9,602 nt of DNA from an uncultured Riemerella sp. (GTDB taxonomy: Bacteria; Bacteroidota; Bacteroidia; Flavobacteriales; Weeksellaceae): assembly GCA_938037185.1 (NCBI GenBank), contig CALHQK010000079.1, positions 1 to 9,602 on the forward strand, written 5' to 3'. A program made the translations under genes and the position numbers. Below the pieces are notes generated by a model that was given only the letters and a program-made list of their open reading frames with translations, ran no database searches and was not told where the DNA came from. This document shows positions 6,325-9,602 of the stretch, one piece after another (position 1 is the stretch's first letter; every line of letters starts with the position of its first letter).

Positions 6325-9156
6325 CTAATGCGCCTCCAGCCAGTTGTTCCCTACGCCCACTTCCACGATTAAAGGAACTTTTGTCTTCACTGCGGATTCC
6401 ATTTTCTCTTTTATCAAGGCTTTTATTGGTTCTATTTCCTCCTCTGGCACCTCAAACAAGAGTTCATCATGAACCTGCAAGAGCATTTTTGTTTTAAAAC
6501 CTCCCTCGGACAAGGCTTTGTCTATATTTATCATCGCTACTTTTATGATATCGGCTGCACTCCCTTGGATAGGCGCATTTACAGCGTTTCTCTCGGCGTG
6601 TCCTCTCACCACGAAATTATTAGAGTTAATGTCTTTCAAGTGTCTTTTTCTTCCCAAAATAGTCTCCACAAAGCCGTTTTTTCGTGCTTTTTCTACCTGC
6701 TCGGTCATGAAGATTTTTAGTTTCGGATAGTTTTCGTAGTAGGAATCTATCATCTGTTTCGCCTCCGTTCGCGAAAGTCCCGTCTGCTCTGCCAATGCAA
6801 AAGCTCCCTGCCCGTAGATAATCCCGAAATTCACGGTTTTGGCTTGGCTTCGCTGAGTTTTATCTACTTGGTCAAGTGGAATTTTGAACAATTTAGAAGC
6901 CGTAGAAGCATGGATATCTTCGCCATTTTGGAAGGCTTTTATCATATTATCCTCGCCAGAAAGTTCAGCTATCAGCCTCAGTTCTATCTGCGAATAATCG
7001 GCTGAAATTATTTTTTTACCTTCCTCCGCCACAAAAGCTCCACGAATCTGCTGCCCTCTGGTCGTTCTGATAGGGATATTCTGCAAGTTAGGATTTAGGC
7101 TGGAGAGCCTTCCCGTGGCTGCCGTAGTCTGCGAGAAAGTGGTATGCACCCTGTTATCCTTTGGTTCTATTTCAGATGGAAGCGCATCTACATAGGTAGA
7201 TTTTAGTTTTTGGTAAGTTCGGTATTTCAGAATGTGCTGAATAATCTCGTGCTTATAAGCAAGTTTCTGCAAAACCTCCTCTGATGTGGAATACTGCCCT
7301 GTTTTGGTCTTTTTCGCCTTTGGGTCTAATTTTAATTTTTCAAAAAGAATTTCGCCTAACTGCTTGGGAGAGTTCATATTAAACTCCTCGCCAGAAAGTT
7401 CAAAAATCTTCTGTTCCAGCTCTCTAAGGTCGTTTTCTAAATCCACACTTTCCCTAGAAAGCCAGTTTGTATCGAGCGAAATACCCACCAACTCCATCTT
7501 TGCGAGGATTTTCATCAGCGGCATTTCTACTTTATGGAATAGTTCTTCCAGATTTTCCTTTTTCAGCTGTGGAGAAAAAACCTCATAAAGCTGGAAAGTA
7601 ACATCCGCATCCTCCGCCGCATAATTGGTCTGAGTTTCAAGACTGACTTCTCTCAGCGTTTTCTGGTTTTTGCCTTTTTTACCAATCAAACTTTCTATGG
7701 AAATAGGCTGATATTTTAGGTAAATTTCTGATAAATAGTCCATTCCGTGCCTTCCGTCTGGGTTCAGAAGATAATGAGCAATCATCGTATCAAAAAGCTC
7801 TCCTCTAATCTCCACATCGTACTGGGCAAGGATTTTATAATCAAATTTAAAATTGTGTGCTATCTTCAGAATCTCCTCGCTTTCAAAAAACGGCTTGAAA
7901 ATTTCCAGCACCGCGAGGGCTTCCTCTCTATTTTCGGGAATGGGAACATAATACGCCAAGCCTTTTCGGTAAGAAAAACTCATCCCGATAAGTTCCGCTT
8001 CAAATTCATTGAGCGAAGTCGTTTCCGTATCAAAACAAACCGCCTTTTGTCCCAATAAATTTTGCACCAATATTCTCTGAGCCTTCTCATTATCAATAAA
8101 TTGATAAAGATGATCCGTGTTTTCTATCCCTGCATAAGAGGAAAACAGAGAAGCCTCCTGCGAATCCTCATAGTTAGCAAAAAGATCCAGCTGAACAGCC
8201 TCCTGACCTGCATTTTTTGCCTTCGGAGTGGCTTTTTCTGTCTCTGATGCTTGGTTTTCCGCCTCTGAATGGAAAATTCTATACAGATTTTCGTACAATC
8301 GTTTGAATTCTATTTCATCAAATATCTCTTTCAGCTTCGGAAAATCGGGCTTTTCTAAATGATATTTCTCGTGTTCAAACTCCACTGGAACATCCGTAAG
8401 AATGGTCGCCAGTTTCTTTGACAAAAGCCCTCTCTCTGCCGAATTTTCTACCTTTTCGCGGAGTTTCCCTGTGAGTTTATCGGTATTTGCCAAGAGATTT
8501 TCCATAGAACCAAATTCTTGGAGGAATTTCTTTGCGGTCTTCTCTCCTACGCCTTCCAGCCCAGGGATATTATCCACCGCATCGCCCATCATTCCAAGGA
8601 AATCTATCACTTGTTTAGGGTCTTGTATCTCGTATTTTTCCAAAACTTCTGGAATTCCTAAAATCTCCACGCCACCACCTTTGGTAGCTGGTTTGTAAAT
8701 TTTAATATTCTCGGTAACGAGCTGTGCAAAATCCTTATCTGGCGTGACCATAAAGACTTGATAACCCTGTTTTTCCGCCTTCACAGCGATAGTTCCTATC
8801 ACATCATCCGCCTCATAACCCTCCATTCCCAAAATAGGAATATGCATCGCCTCCAAAATCTGGTGGATATACGGCACAGCAATCTTTATTGCCTCAGGAG
8901 TTTCGGCTCTATTGGCTTTATATTCAGAAAAATCTTCAGTGCGGACATTATCTTTGCCGACATCAAAAACCACAGCCAAATGTGGCGGATTTTCTCGTTT
9001 TATCAATTCAATAAGTGAGTTTGTAAAACCAAATATCGCCGAGGTATCCAGCCCTTTGCTGGACAGCCTTGGGTTTTTAATAAAGGCATAATATCCTCTG
9101 AAAATCATTGCATAAGCATCTATCAGATAGAGCCTTTTGTCTTCTTTCGTAGTCAT
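6325..9156 (-). CDS. polA: DNA polymerase I
   Basis: A 943-residue family A DNA polymerase, full length compared with the roughly 930 residues of E. coli Pol I. The N-terminal 5' nuclease (about 1-300) has metal ligands in LIDAYA (D13), VVFD (D65), YEADDVIG (115, 117, 118), TPDKD (140, 142) and GDAVDNIPG (192, 195), with the HhH motif GVGEKTA after them. The 3'-5' proofreading domain (about 340-540) keeps all three exo motifs: FDTET (D376, E378), HNFKFD (D439) and YAAED (Y512, D516). It should therefore be active, unlike the degenerate domains of Taq-type enzymes. The polymerase domain has motif A SADYSQIELR (718-727, D720), motif B K773...NFGIIYG (F777, the counterpart of E. coli F762) and motif C QVHDELLFEV (D897, E898). 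It removes RNA primers and fills gaps in replication and repair. I start it at ATG 9156 rather than the in-frame ATG at 9174, because the -7 promoter box covers the codons between them. Confidence 0.97.
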   Translation of the reverse strand: MTTKEDKRLYLIDAYAMIFRGYYAFIKNPRLSSKGLDTSAIFGFTNSLIELIKRENPPHLAVVFDVGKDNVRTEDFSEYKANRAETPEAIKIAVPYIHQILEAMHIPILGMEGYEADDVIGTIAVKAEKQGYQVFMVTPDKDFAQLVTENIKIYKPATKGGGVEILGIPEVLEKYEIQDPKQVIDFLGMMGDAVDNIPGLEGVGEKTAKKFLQEFGSMENLLANTDKLTGKLREKVENSAERGLLSKKLATILTDVPVEFEHEKYHLEKPDFPKLKEIFDEIEFKRLYENLYRIFHSEAENQASETEKATPKAKNAGQEAVQLDLFANYEDSQEASLFSSYAGIENTDHLYQFIDNEKAQRILVQNLLGQKAVCFDTETTSLNEFEAELIGMSFSYRKGLAYYVPIPENREEALAVLEIFKPFFESEEILKIAHNFKFDYKILAQYDVEIRGELFDTMIAHYLLNPDGRHGMDYLSEIYLKYQPISIESLIGKKGKNQKTLREVSLETQTNYAAEDADVTFQLYEVFSPQLKKENLEELFHKVEMPLMKILAKMELVGISLDTNWLSRESVDLENDLRELEQKIFELSGEEFNMNSPKQLGEILFEKLKLDPKAKKTKTGQYSTSEEVLQKLAYKHEIIQHILKYRTYQKLKSTYVDALPSEIEPKDNRVHTTFSQTTAATGRLSSLNPNLQNIPIRTTRGQQIRGAFVAEEGKKIISADYSQIELRLIAELSGEDNMIKAFQNGEDIHASTASKLFKIPLDQVDKTQRSQAKTVNFGIIYGQGAFALAEQTGLSRTEAKQMIDSYYENYPKLKIFMTEQVEKARKNGFVETILGRKRHLKDINSNNFVVRGHAERNAVNAPIQGSAADIIKVAMINIDKALSEGGFKTKMLLQVHDELLFEVPEEEIEPIKALIKEKMESAVKTKVPLIVEVGVGNNWLEAH

Positions 9157-9160
9157 GGAA

Positions 9161-9168
9161 CAAAGATA
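9161..9168 (-). promoter_or_regulatory. polA -7 promoter box, leaderless-type
   Basis: On the minus strand TATCTTTG (9168-9161) matches TAnnTTTG exactly and lies only 4 bases before the ATG at 9156. Transcription would then begin at or within a few bases of the start codon, giving a leaderless or near-leaderless polA mRNA. No clear TTTG is found at the -33 position, which is A-rich on this strand. Confidence 0.5.
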
Positions 9169-9175
9169 AAACAAA

Positions 9176-9208
9176 TTGAGAATATTCGGTCTTTTTTTCG
9201 TAATTTTG
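9176..9208 (+). promoter_or_regulatory. Promoter of the Cys-rich mini-protein gene
   Basis: TTG (9176-9178) is followed after 22 bases by TAATTTTG (9201-9208), an exact TAnnTTTG match. The predicted transcript starts about 15-20 bases before the ATG at 9234. It lies back to back with the polA -7 box, so the two genes share a 77-base divergent control region. Confidence 0.6.
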
Positions 9209-9233
9209 GGTTTCGTTTAAAATTTTAAAAATT

Positions 9234-9416
9234 ATGAGAAATAAAATTCTACTTGTTTTATTAGGTTTAGTTTTTTGTGCTGGAATTTATACATTTTATG
9301 AGCATATCGCAGGAGGAAGATGCAACCCAAAAGGCACATGCACCGCTTGTAAAAACTGCTCTGGATGCAAACACTGCCACAAAGAAGGCGGAAATTGTAG
9401 CGTATGCAGAAGATAA
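9234..9416 (+). CDS. Membrane-anchored Cys-ladder mini-protein
   Basis: A 60-residue protein. Basic MRNK leads into one hydrophobic helix (about 5-22, LLVLLGLVFCAGIYTF), acting as an uncleaved anchor or signal peptide. The remaining 38 residues hold eight cysteines: C30-x5-C36-x2-C39-x2-C42-x2-C45-x2-C48-x6-C55-x2-C58, plus H47 and H49 and several Lys. Five cysteines in a row are three residues apart, and the last pair is also CxxC. That pattern suggests binding of Zn, Cu or Fe-S, or a disulfide-rich knot in the periplasm. C15 is in the helix and is preceded by LVF, which is not a good lipobox, so a lipoprotein is unlikely. I know no named family that fits. The gene has an exact -7 box, an ATG fitting the frame and a strong terminator, so it is probably expressed. 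It is divergent from polA, with no visible functional link. Confidence 0.75.
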   Translation: MRNKILLVLLGLVFCAGIYTFYEHIAGGRCNPKGTCTACKNCSGCKHCHKEGGNCSVCRR

Positions 9417-9433
9417 ATTTCGGAGGAAAAGAT

Positions 9434-9459
9434 AAAGGCTTAAAATCATTTAAGCCTTT
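9434..9459. terminator. Bidirectional Rho-independent terminator
   Basis: A perfect 11-bp stem AAAGGCTTAAA (9434-9444) / TTTAAGCCTTT (9449-9459) closes a 4-base loop (ATCA) and is followed by T-rich sequence. It lies 17 bases after the mini-protein stop and 15 bases from the stop of the converging channel gene, so it can serve both. Confidence 0.8.
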
Positions 9460-9474
9460 TTATCTTATTAAGAT

Positions 9475-9602
9475 TTATTTTAGTGTTATTTGCATGACTT
9501 CCAAATCAAATTCGGCGGCGGCGGTGAGAATATGGTCAAAAATATCCGCCTGTATCTGCTCGTAGTCCTTCATCCCAGCCTTATTGGTAAAGCAGTAAAT
9601 CT
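9475..9602 (-). CDS. 3' end of probable MscS/YbdG-type mechanosensitive channel (partial)
   Basis: A minus-strand frame enters from the right edge and stops at TAA (9477-9475), giving about 42 C-terminal residues. The segment YEQIQADIFDHIL, followed by AEFDLEVMQ, is close to my recollection of the C-terminal signature of YbdG-like MscS proteins (YE.IQADIFDHLLA...EFGL..FQ). These are inner-membrane channels that open under hypo-osmotic stress. The preceding IYCFTNK matches the end of the cytoplasmic cage domain in that family. The body of the gene is outside the window, so the call rests on this tail alone. Confidence 0.6.
   Translation of the reverse strand, partial: IYCFTNKAGMKDYEQIQADIFDHILTAAAEFDLEVMQITLK

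Noticed and set aside
9157..9174. Six-residue N-terminal extension of DNA polymerase I (MFYLCS)
   Set aside because: The codons coincide with the polA -7 box TATCTTTG, and the second ATG gives the usual short lead into the LYLIDAYA motif.
9270..9278. Lipoprotein signal (lipobox) ending at C15 of the mini-protein
   Set aside because: The residues before the Cys are LVF. A bulky Phe at -1 is not tolerated in a normal lipobox, so a plain membrane anchor is more likely.
9267..9449. 60-residue minus-strand frame opposite the Cys-rich mini-protein
   Set aside because: It would start inside the terminator stem and has no promoter box. The plus-strand frame has an exact promoter box and a strongly patterned protein.

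Overview
The window looks like chromosomal DNA of an AT-rich Flavobacteriia member. The Weeksellaceae (Chryseobacterium/Riemerella-like) is the most likely family, but this is inferred from protein style and promoter type, not from a database search. The supporting signs are Bacteroidetes-type promoters (TTTG about 19-22 bases before TAnnTTTG), start codons preceded by A/T-rich sequence without a clear Shine-Dalgarno, an 'SAQ' signal-peptide end, and AT-rich coding sequence.

Layout, left to right. (1) The 3' end of an unrecognised Lys-rich protein (+, 1-188). (2) A small-type transaldolase/fructose-6-phosphate aldolase gene (+, 245-898) with its own promoter. It ends at a bidirectional hairpin (903-930) that it shares with the operon converging from the right. 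(3) A tight minus-strand operon read from 5487 down to 946: family 2 glycosyltransferase, then a probable GT-B-like glycosyltransferase (GTG start), then an NhaC-type Na+/H+ antiporter (stop and start overlapping as TAATG), then a membrane-anchored protein with five helix-hairpin-helix-like repeats. The gaps are 7, -1 and 9 bases. (4) A secreted SIMPL-domain protein (-, 5555-6265) with a consensus promoter and its own terminator. (5) A full-length DNA polymerase I (-, 6325-9156). Its -7 box lies so close to the second ATG that the mRNA is probably leaderless or nearly so. (6) A divergently transcribed 60-residue membrane-anchored protein with an unusual ladder of CxxC spacings (+, 9234-9416), followed by a strong hairpin terminator. 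(7) The 3' end of a probable MscS/YbdG-type mechanosensitive channel gene (-, 9475-9602).

Most of the content is housekeeping: pentose-phosphate carbon flow, DNA repair and replication, envelope glycan synthesis, ion homeostasis and osmoprotection. I see no mobile element, CRISPR array, tRNA, rRNA or phage gene. The least explained items are the Cys-ladder mini-protein next to polA and the five-repeat HhH-like protein, which lacks the usual GIG hairpins. I do not see a convincing new multi-gene system.
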